DNA from: Auricularia sp. M13
Lineage: Eukaryota > Basidiomycota > Agaricomycetes > Auriculariales > Auriculariaceae
Length of the DNA stretch: 64,000 bases
Reading direction: 5' to 3'
Assembly (NCBI GenBank): GCA_037042915.1
Contig: CM073196.1
Location: forward strand, 2,418,001 to 2,482,000
Made by a program: the position numbers and the translations under genes. Each line of letters begins with the position of its first letter. Position 1 is the first letter of the stretch. Below are positions 1-10,541 of the stretch, in pieces. The notes beneath the pieces are model-generated. The model ran no database searches, was not told the origin of the DNA, and was given only the letters and a program-made list of their open reading frames with translations.

Positions 1-1359
1 GCGCGACGAGGACGATTGTGCACGGGAGGGAGATCAGGTACTCTGAGGTACTCCAGTCAGCATCGAATCGAGAACCATTGCTTGTCCGACTTGCCGGATA
101 GCCACACGACCGAGAACATATCTAGATAGTTGGTGCACTCGTCAAGTAGGAGAACGTCTGGTTTTTGCAACAGTGCGCTCGCGAGCGAACAGCGGGACCT
201 CCAGCCGCCACTGAGAGTTGAAAACTTAGCGGTCAGCTGCTCCTGTGAGAATCCCAGGCCAATGAGGATGGATTGTGCGCGAGCTTCCGTCGAGGCCGCA
301 TCGAGCTATGGGTTTGCAGCTGATTAGCCACGAATTCTATATGCGTATGCGTAGCCAACCCAGCATTACGTACGATATCCAACGTATTCTGAATATCCTC
401 GAGCATGCTGGTTGCTTGAGGAATGAGGGACTCGTCGTATTGAAGGTTCTTGGCCCTGAGGAGGATGAGGGTGTTAACTCTTGAAGTAGAGGTATTGACG
501 AAAACCCCACGAACCTATCCTCGGATTCTGCGACCTTCGCTTCCGCTTGGAGCAGCTTCTTCCTGGCATCCGCACCACGCGCGCCGCTCCTCTTCAAAGC
601 TATCTTCTTCGCGTTCTCCAGCTGCACCTTGGATCTCTCCAACTCGAGCGTTGCCACAGCCTTCGCGAGATCGTCTACATCTCCATTTTCTAGCGCATGA
701 GACAGCACTATTCAAGGCGAAGTCATTATGAGGGGAAGAGAGAGATCGACCGTAAGGACACGCACATCGATGCTCTCGCATGGCGTCCTCACGCCTCTGA
801 TCGCTCATGACTACGCGTTGGGTCACGGTGTAGTCTTCACCGACCGCGCCAAATGCGTCTGTCCCTTCGATCTGACTCACAAGCAGAATGCGCAGGTTCT
901 CAGGTACGCCTGGGATGAGCTTCTTTCCGATGGCTTGAAGAAGTGCTGTCGACGTGACGTTTGCATAGACGCGCATATTGGCCGGGGACGCGAAAGACGC
1001 ACTGGATTTTCCCTCCCCGTTGCGTCCAACGAGGCCATAGCGAACTCCAGCCTTTCGGGTCAATGGATCATACTGCGTTAATGGACGAGGCCTAAGCAGA
1101 AAATTGCCAAGCGTACCTTGAACCGGACGTGTGCATCGACGAGCAAATCCTCGTTACCGATTGTGACGTTTACCTGCTTCAGATCAAGCTTTCCAACAGG
1201 GTGCATGTCAGTCGTTAAGAGCTCAGGATATCTAGTTACGATACCTCTTGCGAAAGCGTGCTTATCGTGTCGACATGGAAGCGGGACGTCTGGGACGTTG
1301 CAGTGATGCTGGGATGCGAGGATGACATCGTCGTTTGTTGATTTCAAATGCAGAAGCAA
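1..1359 (-). CDS. ABC-F family ATPase, 3' end cut by window edge
   Basis: Soluble ABC-F ATPase of the Gcn20/Arb1/eEF3-like class, which acts on ribosomes or translation factors and has no membrane domain. The first cassette is visible. Walker A reads GRNGEGKST once a 57-bp intron (1002-946, GTGCGT...CAG) is removed, followed by LLQAIGKKLIPG. A charged, probably coiled-coil insertion comes next (about 690-500), with another intron before it. The signature LSGGWRSR lies near 215-190 and Walker B LLLDECTNYLD near 150-120. Another intron (donor near 1108) separates VDAHVRFK from the Walker A exon. The first in-frame codon at 1359 is not ATG, so a short upstream exon may be missing. The second cassette lies beyond base 1. 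The exact subfamily member cannot be fixed from this part. Confidence 0.8.
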
Positions 1360-1626
1360 TGTAGGTATTCGTTACGCCTTCGGGACAACGACAGAAACGT
1401 CAAAGCGGGCGATTTAAAAAACGCGACTACAACAAGTACAAGTCACGAACATCGGAACCGGCAGATTTGCGTGCAGCCTGAGCAAGTTCCCGATATGGCT
1501 AATCTATAGGGGCTTCTTGGCGCAAAAATTCCAAACGTTGGGTTTTCTCGGTAGGCAAGTCCTATCGAGGTTCAAAAAATGCATTTTAATGGGGTAATAA
1601 TACAAGGACGATCGTTTCTTTCGTTG

Positions 1627-2921
1627 TTACATACGGGCATCGCTGTGCCGAACGCGAATAACGACCTTTCCCATCTGTGATCCCTTTGTGAGCACCTCGA
1701 AGCCACTTTCCGCGTTCTCGAGCCCATCAATGACCTCCGACACAACTGGGACTATCTTGTGCTTGGATATGAATTGCGTAGCCTCCTTCAATTCTTTGTG
1801 GCTGCCCATCATGCTGCCCTTGAGCTGAATGTTTCGCATGACCTCTCGCATCGTGAATTGGATGGAGGGTACAGCAGTCCTAGAATAATAAGATGCGGTC
1901 ATTCGCGAAGGAGGCATAGGGAGGCTTCAATAGTTTGCGCGTCTGTCCGCATATATCACCTCCAGCGGAGTCGATTACAACGTCGATGAGCGCCCCGTTC
2001 CCCAGTTGCTTGGAAAGCTGAGCTGGCCAGTCGGCTGTTATCCGCTTTCAGCGCTGAAGTTTGCGGTTGTGATGTGAAATCTGTACCCGACTTGTAGATA
2101 ACGCCTCCTTTGGCGCCGTGCTGAACTGCAGTCTGGATTTTCTTCTCGTCACCAGACGTCACCCATACATTTGCGCCAATAGCAACACAGAGTTGCAGAA
2201 CTACCATGGCCACGCCGCCGCCGATGCCAGTGATGAGCACATTCTGTCCAGGCCGCACATTTCCATGAACGATTGCGGCCCTGCGAGAGTTTAGGCAAAG
2301 TGCATTGAAATTGACGGACGTACCGCCAAGCAGTAACCCCCGCCAATGGCCATGCCGCCATGTGTTCGTCGTCCATATGATCGCAGCTCTCAATGACTTC
2401 GTTCCGCTCGACCACGAGATACTGAGCAAACGCTCCGGGAAATGAGGGCGATATCACGCCACCAGTGACAGCAAAGCTGCATAGAGTACGAGTGATCAGG
2501 CTGTCCCGGTAGTGCAATGCTCAGCGAATGCATACAAGTCTTCAGGGCCATCGCGTGCGTCTTGCCACCCGCGGAAAGGCACGCCAAACACGCGACGACC
2601 CAACAACTCGTCTGCGGGATTGGCTGAGGCAATGACGACGCCTGAAGCACGGGTCAGATGGCTAGCAACAGGAGCAGCACACAACGCACCTGCAAAGTCG
2701 CTACCCAGCGTGGCACCGAGAGAGACAGCCGGATACAGGTTGCGACGTATCCAATAATCGCGTCTGTTGAAGCTGACGGCGTGGACCCGGACTAGAACCT
2801 CGCCCGGTTCAAGCGTGCGTATGGGTAGAGTCTCCAGACGCGCATCGTGGTAGACTGGGGTTGTAGGCTTAGCCGCCGCACGCAGAACGATAGCCTTCGT
2901 GCTGGTGGGTAACTTGACCAT
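1627..2921 (-). CDS. Medium-chain (zinc-type alcohol dehydrogenase-like) oxidoreductase
   Basis: NAD(P)H-dependent MDR-superfamily oxidoreductase of the quinone-reductase-like branch, close to the S. pombe C1773.06c type, probably cytosolic. The start ATG at 2921 gives MVKLPTSTKAIVL. The GroES-like N-terminal domain has EPGEVLVRVHAVSFNRRDYW and LGSDFAG. The Rossmann segment has VLITGIGGGVAMVVLQLC (about 2245-2190). A cofactor-domain motif ALIDVVIDSAGGD follows near 2010. The C-terminus (QMGKVVIRVRHSD) ends at 1627. At least four introns interrupt it, one right after GSDFAG and one after the AGVTAWR segment. No structural-zinc cysteine cluster is seen, as expected for this branch. The substrate cannot be told from sequence. 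Confidence 0.85.
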
Positions 2922-3100
2922 GGTGCTTGCATGTTACCGATGCCGGTGCGGTCAATTTCAGAGGGCTGAGGTTTACATAAGCCGAAGCGCTTGCATTAGT
3001 GCTTCAGCAAGCTTCACAGAAATTCTATAGTACTGTCTTAGTAGTCTATATACTGTAGCAAATGAGTAAAAAAAAATAAGTCGGAGGCTAATAGATCACT

Positions 3101-5968
3101 TTAGTCCTCGTCGTCATCGTCGTCGTCGATGTCGCCACCTATATCCCCTTGACAGATAGCTTCCACCGAAGCTGCACTGTACCGGCCAGTGTAGAAATGA
3201 CCAAGTAACCAGTCGATACGGCAGAGACCACTGGCTGTCGCTGATGCGAGAAGAGGCGCATTTGAGATCCCGCCACCAGAATCCCATACAACTCGCGTGA
3301 CAGAGACCTCCTTGGGCCAAGAACCCGTAGCGCGATTGGGCCCTTCAGGAACCTCAGCATTGAACATGGCGCCGTCTTTGTTTGTCTTTTGCCAGGTGGC
3401 TGCTCCTCATTGGCTTTTTCCTGCTCATCCTTGTTCTCGTCCTCGTAGTCGCCACCAGTCGTGCCTTTCCGAACGAGGCGTACCTTCGGTAGGAAACTGT
3501 CAACCATACGATATACGCCAGTCTGCCGAGAATAGTCCAGCTGGAAAATCTTCTGTAGGAAAAAGGGCTGGCCGGGTTAATATGAAGATTATCGCATACG
3601 ATTGATACCATACTGCACTCGATCCACGCTTTGAAGATCGCGCGATATTTGTCGTTGTACAACGGCCGTCCGCAGTGCCGACCGCTAGCTGAGGATGATA
3701 ATCCGAGGCGGCAAGGCTCTGCGAGTGGCACCATTAATAGACGGGGCAATAACGTGCTTGCTCTCACCCAAACCGGGCCATCGCAATCAAGAAGAGTCTG
3801 CCCGCGTCCTAGTAAGAGTGGGAGGATGCAGTAAAACTTGACGGTATTTCCGTAATCGAGCGTCAACGGCACGCCGACATGTGGCGAGAAACACATATCC
3901 ATCAGCACATCTGGGGCATGTAAGTCAGACATAATGATACGAACAATTAGCGCACCACGACTACGATTGACGAGTGCAGGCCTTTGGTCACGGATATCGA
4001 GGATCATAACTCTTCCATCGTATCCTCCGGTGAGCAATGCGGTCGGATCGGCCTGGGTTTCTTCTGGACTCGTTCCCCGAGGCAAACGAATCCAGCAGAT
4101 GCTCCGAACGGCGGACTGGTGGACGGAGAAGTAATGAGTAGGAACGAGTGCTGGAGTAACCATGAGATTCATCTCGCATCGATAACTGCCTTTAGCACGG
4201 ACCCGCAGTTTCGTCCTCGCGTCGATTTCGAAGAGCGGTACCTAACTTGGTAACCAAGACCGACCCTGCAAAGCGTGGTAAGAATACGTTCAACAGGCCA
4301 TCGAGGGACATACCGTTAGTGCACCCGATTGCAACAGTATCGCTATTCGCCCAATCAAAACACCAGCATGCAGTCTCATTGAGCGACAGACGCGCAACAG
4401 GACGCTTGGCATAAACTGTACCGTCTGTGAGCGAGCACGCCTCGTGATAAACTTTGCATACCTGGAACGGGCCCCGACGCGTCTTCGAACGCATTTGGAT
4501 CGGGGACCGCAAATGCAGTAAAGGAGCCATCTGCAAAGGTACCAGCTAGGATACCAATCTTGGGTGCCCGCCCGGGATCACTCGCAATATGTAGGGCGTC
4601 ATTGCAGGGTAGCGGACACCATTTCACCTGCACTGCAGGGCCGTATTCGGCGCATATGATCAAGGAGCATCGCACGGACAGGCTGGTGGTCGTCCCATCC
4701 CTCGGGCCCAATCGCCAGATCTGGATACATGCAGGAGAGGGACGCTTGCTGCCGACTCCAAGATGGTAATCTTGACTAGGCAACGGAGCAACGGCGAGAT
4801 ATCTCGCGGCTTCCTGGGCTAGGGGCTATGAGGCGTATTGCTCAGGACCCAGCACATGACGCGAACGAACCGTATGCATCAGGAGATATGGGACACCAGT
4901 CAAGTCCAAGGACGCTGGCGCCAGCATTGAAGACCACAGCGCGATTCTCCGAGGAGAATTCAGCTGCCGTGTCATCAGCTCGCGGCATAGAATGTTAAGC
5001 CCAGATGCCCACACAAGTTTAGCGTCTCCAGCATAGCCATAGTAACAGTCTTCTGGGCGTCGAATGGACCGAACGAGCATGTGACGGAAGGAGCGGGAAC
5101 TTCGGGGTGACCGTTCGAGTGTGGAAGATACCTGAGAGACGCTCTGAGTGCCTATAAGTGACAGCAACGCTGCTAGGTTGGCAACACTGACTCGGGGCTG
5201 AGAATATCCCAAGAAGCTGTGGATAAATGCAAGTCCTTATAGACGGTTGGCCGCAGAAATGATTCGGTCCAGTTCCCGTCAGCAGGCTCAACAGATTCTT
5301 TCCACCAAGCACAGTCCTCCAGAAGCTCCCAGAGTGGACCGGGACCAACGTTATTAGCTAACAGTCGATTCAGGCGACGAGTGATAATTCTTTCTGCCAT
5401 GATGGGGTTCGCATGAGCGGTGGACGGCGCCTGGAAAGGCTCGGGCCGAACGGTCAGCCGCAACACCTTGCCATTGCGTTTGAATGTTGACCAAGGACGA
5501 AATCGGTAGTTGGCGAAGGCTGATGCAGTAGGACCAGATGGTTTTAGGCCTCTAACGCGTGCGAGACTGACAGCAGGGGAGGCCAGCCAGTGGCCGCTTC
5601 GGCTTCGCGCCAGAGCGGCTTCTGCGACGACTGCCAGTAGCTGGACGGTCCACATCCATTGCATCGTCGTCACCAGGAGCAGAAACATCTTCGTCGTCGT
5701 CTTCAAGCTCGTCGTCGTCATCATCGACGTCCAGCGCTTCCGCTTCGTTCCGCTCGGCAGGAGCTGCAGGCTCAAAGTCGCTGCCGCTGTCGCCGTCGAG
5801 AACTTCTATCGGTGGTTCGGAGTCGGCATCGTCTAAGGGCGCAAAGGCTTCCGCATAGGACTTGCGCTGTCCCCTGGCGCGCAGCTTCATGACGAATGGG
5901 AAGTCGTCCAAGATTGTGTCGGCATCTTGCGGCGCGTTTGTGAACTTTCTTGCGTGAATGTTTTCCAT
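3101..5968 (-). CDS. WD40-repeat protein, TFIIIC subunit Tfc6/Sfc6-like
   Basis: Probable RNA polymerase III initiation factor subunit (the TFIIIC tau-B WD40 subunit), nuclear. The ATG at 5968 starts MENIHARKFTNAP. An acidic N-terminal stretch (DDDDDELEDDDED, about residue 60-75) is followed by a basic region. Next come a segment with PLWELLEDCAWWKES (about 5340-5290) and then beta-propeller blades, among them IQIWRL (about 4715), LLTGGYDGRVMILDIR (about 4050) and SGLCRIDWLLG (about 3225). The C-terminus is a short acidic tail ending at 3101. Several introns separate the blades. WD40 architecture is clear. The Tfc6 assignment rests on the acidic N-terminus, the LEDCAWW motif and the terminal blade, and another WD40 family is possible. 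Confidence 0.6.
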
Positions 5969-6056
5969 CTTCCCTACCTGCACATTTCAACGGTCCATAG
6001 ATCGCATGGGACGAGTATAAGACGCGTCCTTCCATTCGGCATTCATATACTCGGTT

Positions 6057-6644
6057 TCAGACCAGCGGCACCTTGGCCAGGACCTGCCACGTCTTGACCT
6101 CTCCCTCGCAAAGCGCGATCCAAATCTCTTTGGCTGGGAACCCACTGCTTCCACCTACAGTGACGCCTCCCTCCGGCCGCCGTTCCACAACTCCGTCTGC
6201 GTAGAGCTTGTCGCGAATCTCCTGCTTGTGGTGGTCGCCATAGTACAGCGACATGTGTGGGAAATGCGGCATTTCGACGTCCTTCATGCCCAGCCGCTCG
6301 AACAGGACGGACTGCAGGTCGCGCAGCGCCTTGGACGGGTGGATGGCGATGAAGACGGACTGGAAGAACGTCTCGCCCGTCTCGACTGCGTCGAACGCGA
6401 TGTCCTGCGTCGGCAGGTTGCTAGCCGCCTGTTTGAGATGCTCGATAGGCGTGTCTGAGGGTACCGTGCACAGGGTGATATGCGGCACGAACAGCGGTGA
6501 ACTATGACGCTGGGAGAGCTCGCTGATGATGCCTTGCATGCGCAAGCTACCATCGGTGTTTCCTGGCGGCAACCACAGCGAGATGCCTATCAAAACGGCG
6601 GCGATGAGAGCGATCCAACACACGACCAACTACCACTCACCCAT
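6057..6644 (-). CDS. Cyclic phosphodiesterase, 2H phosphoesterase family (Cpd1-like)
   Basis: Hydrolyses ADP-ribose 1'',2''-cyclic phosphate to the 1''-phosphate, the last step of the tRNA-splicing by-product pathway; cytosolic. The two family HxT/S motifs are PHITLCTV and PHMSLYYGD. The start was chosen by splicing. A 4-nt first exon ATGG (6644-6641) joins across a 54-bp intron (6640-6587, GTGAGT...ATAG) to give MGISLWLPPG, the canonical family N-terminus, and a 177-residue protein. Reading without splicing instead gives a false hydrophobic leader (MVVCWIALIAAV) encoded by the intron. It is divergent from the VOC gene that starts at 7007, and ends 88 bp from the start of the WD40 gene on the same strand. 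Confidence 0.88.
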
Positions 6645-7006
6645 CGCGACACGGTCCTTCGACGAGCGCAAGGGACAGCAAACAGAAGCAAAGCGACAGG
6701 GGCGGCTCAGCGCGGAAACGCTATGACGTCCGCGACGTCCGCCAGTGCTCGACGCAGGATCGCGTGCGAGAGCACTCCATCGCTGGTACTGAAGGCTTCG
6801 GTGGACGGTTGCCAAATCTATAGCAGGTTCTGCGGTTCCACATGTTTTGACTCTGACGTCGGTGGTCGGTTCATGGCGCGCGATGCTTCTCACAATGTGG
6901 TGTGCGCTAGAATGGTTCTTGTTTTCTCAAGGGTGACCTGTTCCTGTTCACCTTGGAAGGTCCGCGGCATTTGGCGATCATGACGAACTTGCTTACAGAC
7001 TGTACC
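6645..7006. other. Divergent intergenic region, phosphodiesterase / VOC
   Basis: The 362 bp between two divergent start codons, presumably a shared promoter. I see no TATA box or other recognisable element. An open stretch from 6723 gives a Ser/Arg-rich peptide with no family resemblance, and I do not call it. Confidence 0.5.
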
Positions 7007-7549
7007 ATGCCTTTCACGAAACTGGTCGCTCGACTGCCCGTGCTGTCTGTGCAGGCTTCGGTAGAGTTTTACACTAAGGCAAGATATGGACCGTAATGGA
7101 CTTTTCGCGCTGATGACCAGGTTCAAGGTTCTCGGCTTTACCATTGGAGGGGATCACGGGTACATGGCGTCCGTCTATATCGGCGAGAAAGCGGAAGTCA
7201 ACATCCATCTCGTGCAGGCGAGTACGATGCGCTTTGCACGTGGAGATCAAGGGACAGAGCGAGGAGACCCCGCTTTCACCCCGCACGAGGTTCTCATCAT
7301 GGTAGACCACCCCACTGACCTGAACGAGGTCGACCAAGTCGCGAAGACTCTGGAAAGCCGGGGGTGGAGTTCTTCGAACGCGTCGAGACCAAGCCATGGG
7401 GATACAGGCAGTTTTGCATCAGAGACCCCGATGGTGAGACGCAGACAGCACCGTGTCGAACACGCGCCTGACCCGGCGGCTGCGTATGCTGCGCTGATAC
7501 AGGCCATTATCTCGTATATTTCCAGCACGGAGCGGAGGAAGACGAATGA
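7007..7549 (+). CDS. Glyoxalase/bleomycin-resistance (VOC) fold protein, one frameshift
   Basis: Small vicinal-oxygen-chelate fold protein, about 141 residues. Exons are 7007-7078, 7128-7433 and 7503-7549. Exon 1 ends VEFYTK. A 49-bp GC-AG intron (7079-7127), with a CTGATGA branch-like site, joins it to VLGFTIGG. After the second intron (7434-7502) the end reads RDPDGHYLVYFQHG and stops at 7549. Exons total 425 nt, one short of a codon multiple. The frame breaks exactly at a run of five G (7360-7364): one more G would give SRGVEFFERVE, the expected family sequence. Either the gene is freshly inactivated or the consensus lost a base. VOC proteins include glyoxalases and resistance proteins, and substrate is not inferable. 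Confidence 0.75.
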
Positions 7550-8133
7550 AACGAGGGGGCAGATGACGTTGTCAAGGGCCGCTGCCACGCGAGAATGAGT
7601 AGAGTTGTGCAAATGCAACTGGTTGACGTGCAGCCTAGTTTGCCTAGCCGACGTCAAACGCTGTCCGACGACAGGCGCCGGGATGTCTGGCCTTGTCTGC
7701 GCTCAGGAAGTAGCGAGCGCACAATAGCAACACGAGGCCATCTCGTGTGTGGGCGGCGTGACTTTGAAAGCCCCTGTACCGGGCGCAGATGGTCCGGGAA
7801 CGAGGAGGTCAGGGTTATGATGGAGACTGAGTCGGATGCTCGGGCGCTCCTGAACGCAAAATGCGAACGGGTTTCAACTTTATGCGATCAGCCAGTAGAT
7901 CGCAACCAAAAATGAGTGCAGGTGGTGAGAACTGGGTCGAAAAATCGAGACAGAGAGCCCGCCTGCCTGTGTGGTTGCGGGTTGTTGGAAACAGGCGTGC
8001 GCTCGAGGCGTGGGGGTTGTTTCGGCAGGGAAGGTGTTGTTGTTCGGGCCGGTCCAAGCTGGAATGGCATTGTTCTTTGGACCACCGGGATCTGCCGGCC
8101 CTTTGTGCGCGACAACCACGTCCCGATTGTGCT
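7550..8133. other. Intergenic, no gene seen
   Basis: Space between the VOC stop and the arrestin-like promoter. Open frames here are short, overlap on both strands and show no family motif. Probably 3' UTR followed by upstream promoter sequence. Confidence 0.5.
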
Positions 8134-8139
8134 TATAAG
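8134..8139 (+). promoter_or_regulatory. TATA-like box of the arrestin-like gene
   Basis: TATAAG in the context GCTTATAAGG, 56 bp upstream of the ATG at 8195 and correctly oriented. This is a plausible core promoter, inferred from position and sequence only. Confidence 0.4.
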
Positions 8140-8194
8140 GGCAAGATGGGCGGCCGAGCATCCCACCGCCCCGCCCCTTCCAGCTCCCTCTCCC

Positions 8195-10116
8195 ATGTCC
8201 GTCGAGATCGAGATCGTTCCGCTCGCGCCTGCCGTCGACATCCACGGCTCGCCTGAGGCCGGCCTCAGGTAAGACTAAGCGCCCGCGCTGCATACACGCG
8301 CCATCGTTGTGCTCACCGCCGTCCAGCACGGCATACTCGCTCTCGGGCCACGTGCTCATCTCGCTCTCGTCGCCCGTCAACTTCTTCGATCCCAAGCCGC
8401 GCCCGGCGCGTCTGGTAGGCTATCCGCGTCTGCCGCTGCGCGTTCCGGCTGACCCCGCCCGCAGCTGCTATCCTCGCTTGAGCTCACCTTCGAGGGCAAG
8501 AGCGAGTTTATCGCAGGTCCTTCGGTCTACGCAGCGGCCCGCATCATCTCCTTGTCCAAGCAATTGCTGCCCGGTGGCCAGCCCGTTGAGCTGTCTAACG
8601 ATGGCCGCGAGGACTCGGACACTCCCGCCACCTGGCAGGTCGTCTTTAACTTGCCAATTCCTGGCTGGTTGCCGGCGTCGACTATCTTCGGCCAGGACGA
8701 CTCGAGCGCAGTCTCATACTCGCTATTTGCTCGCGCCACCTATAGCCACATCGAGGACGAGTCGCCCTCCGCAGGGCCCTCCTGGGGTGCTTGGAAGCTC
8801 TTGACCACGTGCGCAGCCACGTTTCGCTCGCGCAACAAGACTACACGCGCAAAGCCCGTGTTTGTCTGCATCAACCGCTTCTCGAGCAGGGAGCCCTCCG
8901 ATGTGGACTACACTGTCCGCGCACACCCACGCGACGACGGTGCAGAACCAAAAGGGGTGCCTCTCTCCATCCTCTCTAATATCGAAGTCATCACCACGCT
9001 TCCCTCTCACGTGTCTACCGAGGCAACCGCAATTCCCATCTCGCTTCGCATTCGGTCCACGAACGCATCCGACGTCACTGAGCGTCTCAGGATCTCGTCC
9101 TTCAACATCGAGCTGGATCAACATGAGAAGTATCAGACCAGCCGGTCACGCTCGTACGCTTTGACCTTCCCCGTCCCGGCGAGCAGCGAGCAACCGCCGC
9201 ATCGTCCGCTTCTGGAGCCGCATCCTCTTGAGTCGCTGTATTCGCTCGGACTGGTGTCCGCTGGCGAAAATGACGGTCAATCGGCGTTATCCACGCGGTC
9301 TATCGTCCCTGAGGACCAGCCGCGTCTGTTTCGTCTGCACGAGCTCGCCCTCGACGACGAGAACGAGAGCGAGGATGACACGACCGATCGGCCGGAATCG
9401 CTGTCGTCGTCCGGGCTTATTCTGCAGAATGACGGGTGGCATAAGATCACGGTCAAAATGCCTGTTGTCCCAGCGCCTGTTGCCTCGACTTCGGCCCTTA
9501 CCTACTTCGACGACGACGATTTCCAGAGTCCAGGATCCACTTATTACGCCGCGGATCGTCACCCGTGGCGGGCAGAGAAGGCGTCCCGCGAGCTCAAGTC
9601 GTACAAGCCGCGCCGCATCTTGCGGCCCACGTACGACTCGCCGTTCTACAAGGTCCGTCACGAGGCGCGCATTGCGATTACATGCACATACCGCGAGTCG
9701 CCCGATGCGCCGGCGGTCCGCTCAGAGATGAAGTGTGAGTGTCCGCATCTTTCCACGACAATCGACTCTGACCTGCGTTGACAGTTTCTCTTCCCCTCAA
9801 GTTTGTATGCTCTGGGCCTCAGGCCGGCAACGTGCTGCGAAGCGCGTCGCCGAGCCCATCAGTGGCGTCGACAGACGCAAACGACGCGTCGCGTTCGGGA
9901 TCTCCCACCCCTTTGCTTCCCACGGTCGCGGCCTCGCCCTACCCACGCACTTTGCCTCTGGGCACGGCCGCGCTCCCGGCCTACTCACAACTTTTCCATT
10001 CCAACGGCGACTCTCGAGAAGAGCTCTATGCAGACCTTCCGGCATACTCCAAAGAGCCGGAAGACACGCTTATTGACGCGTCCAATGAGCCCGTTGCGGT
10101 TGGGATTGCACCCTAA
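8195..10116 (+). CDS. Arrestin-like N-domain protein
   Basis: Probable alpha-arrestin-type adaptor, a family that links Rsp5-like ubiquitin ligases to membrane transporters. The ATG at 8195 gives MSVEIEIVPLAP. Intron 1 (8269-8326) joins GL to STAYSLSGHVLIS, and intron 2 joins PKPRPARL to LLSSLELTFEGKSEF. The N-terminal beta-sandwich continues with the PATWQVVFNLPIPGWLP segment. A third intron near 9734-9782 joins EMK to FSLPLKFVCSGPQAG, the terminal region of the second sandwich. The tail is Ser/Pro-rich and has LPAYS twice, resembling degenerate PY-type motifs (PxY), consistent with ubiquitin-ligase binding. It ends at 10116. Confidence 0.78.
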
Positions 10117-10541
10117 TGTGTACATGTTTCGACTTGGCGCCGGCGCTCTGCACCCTCACTCACTCATTTTCGGCATCTACGCTAGAGCCTCTAATCTGTC
10201 TTAGATTATTCGTATCGCTGTATTTGTCGTGTGTCAGTTCGATCTTAGTCCTACACTGTATTTTTGGCGTTTACCATTGGCATGAATGACAAGTCAAGTT
10301 GCTTCACCTTGGGGACGACGCGTCCTGGGCCTGATCTGCATGATCATTGCTTGTTACAGTACAGTAGCCGAGAGCAGCCGGATCTCCGGCGGAGGTCGTG
10401 TAAAGGGGCGGCGGAAGATCGCCCAGTGATCCGGTTCGGGACATGCATGGACGGGGATGAAACCCCCGAAGCCTGAGCTGAGCGTGGCGCCGTCGTTTTG
10501 TTCTCCGTCGTCCTTTGCTCTGCTCTCCTGCGTGCGGGCAG
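10117..10541. other. Intergenic, no gene seen
   Basis: 3' flank of the arrestin-like gene and 5' flank of the F-box gene, in tandem. Open frames in the GC-rich second half are shadows of the F-box gene. No TATA box recognised. Confidence 0.5.

Noticed and set aside
6723-6983. Possible small gene between the phosphodiesterase and VOC genes
   Set aside because: Composition low-complexity, overlaps frames on the other strand, and the VOC gene has its own good start at 7007.
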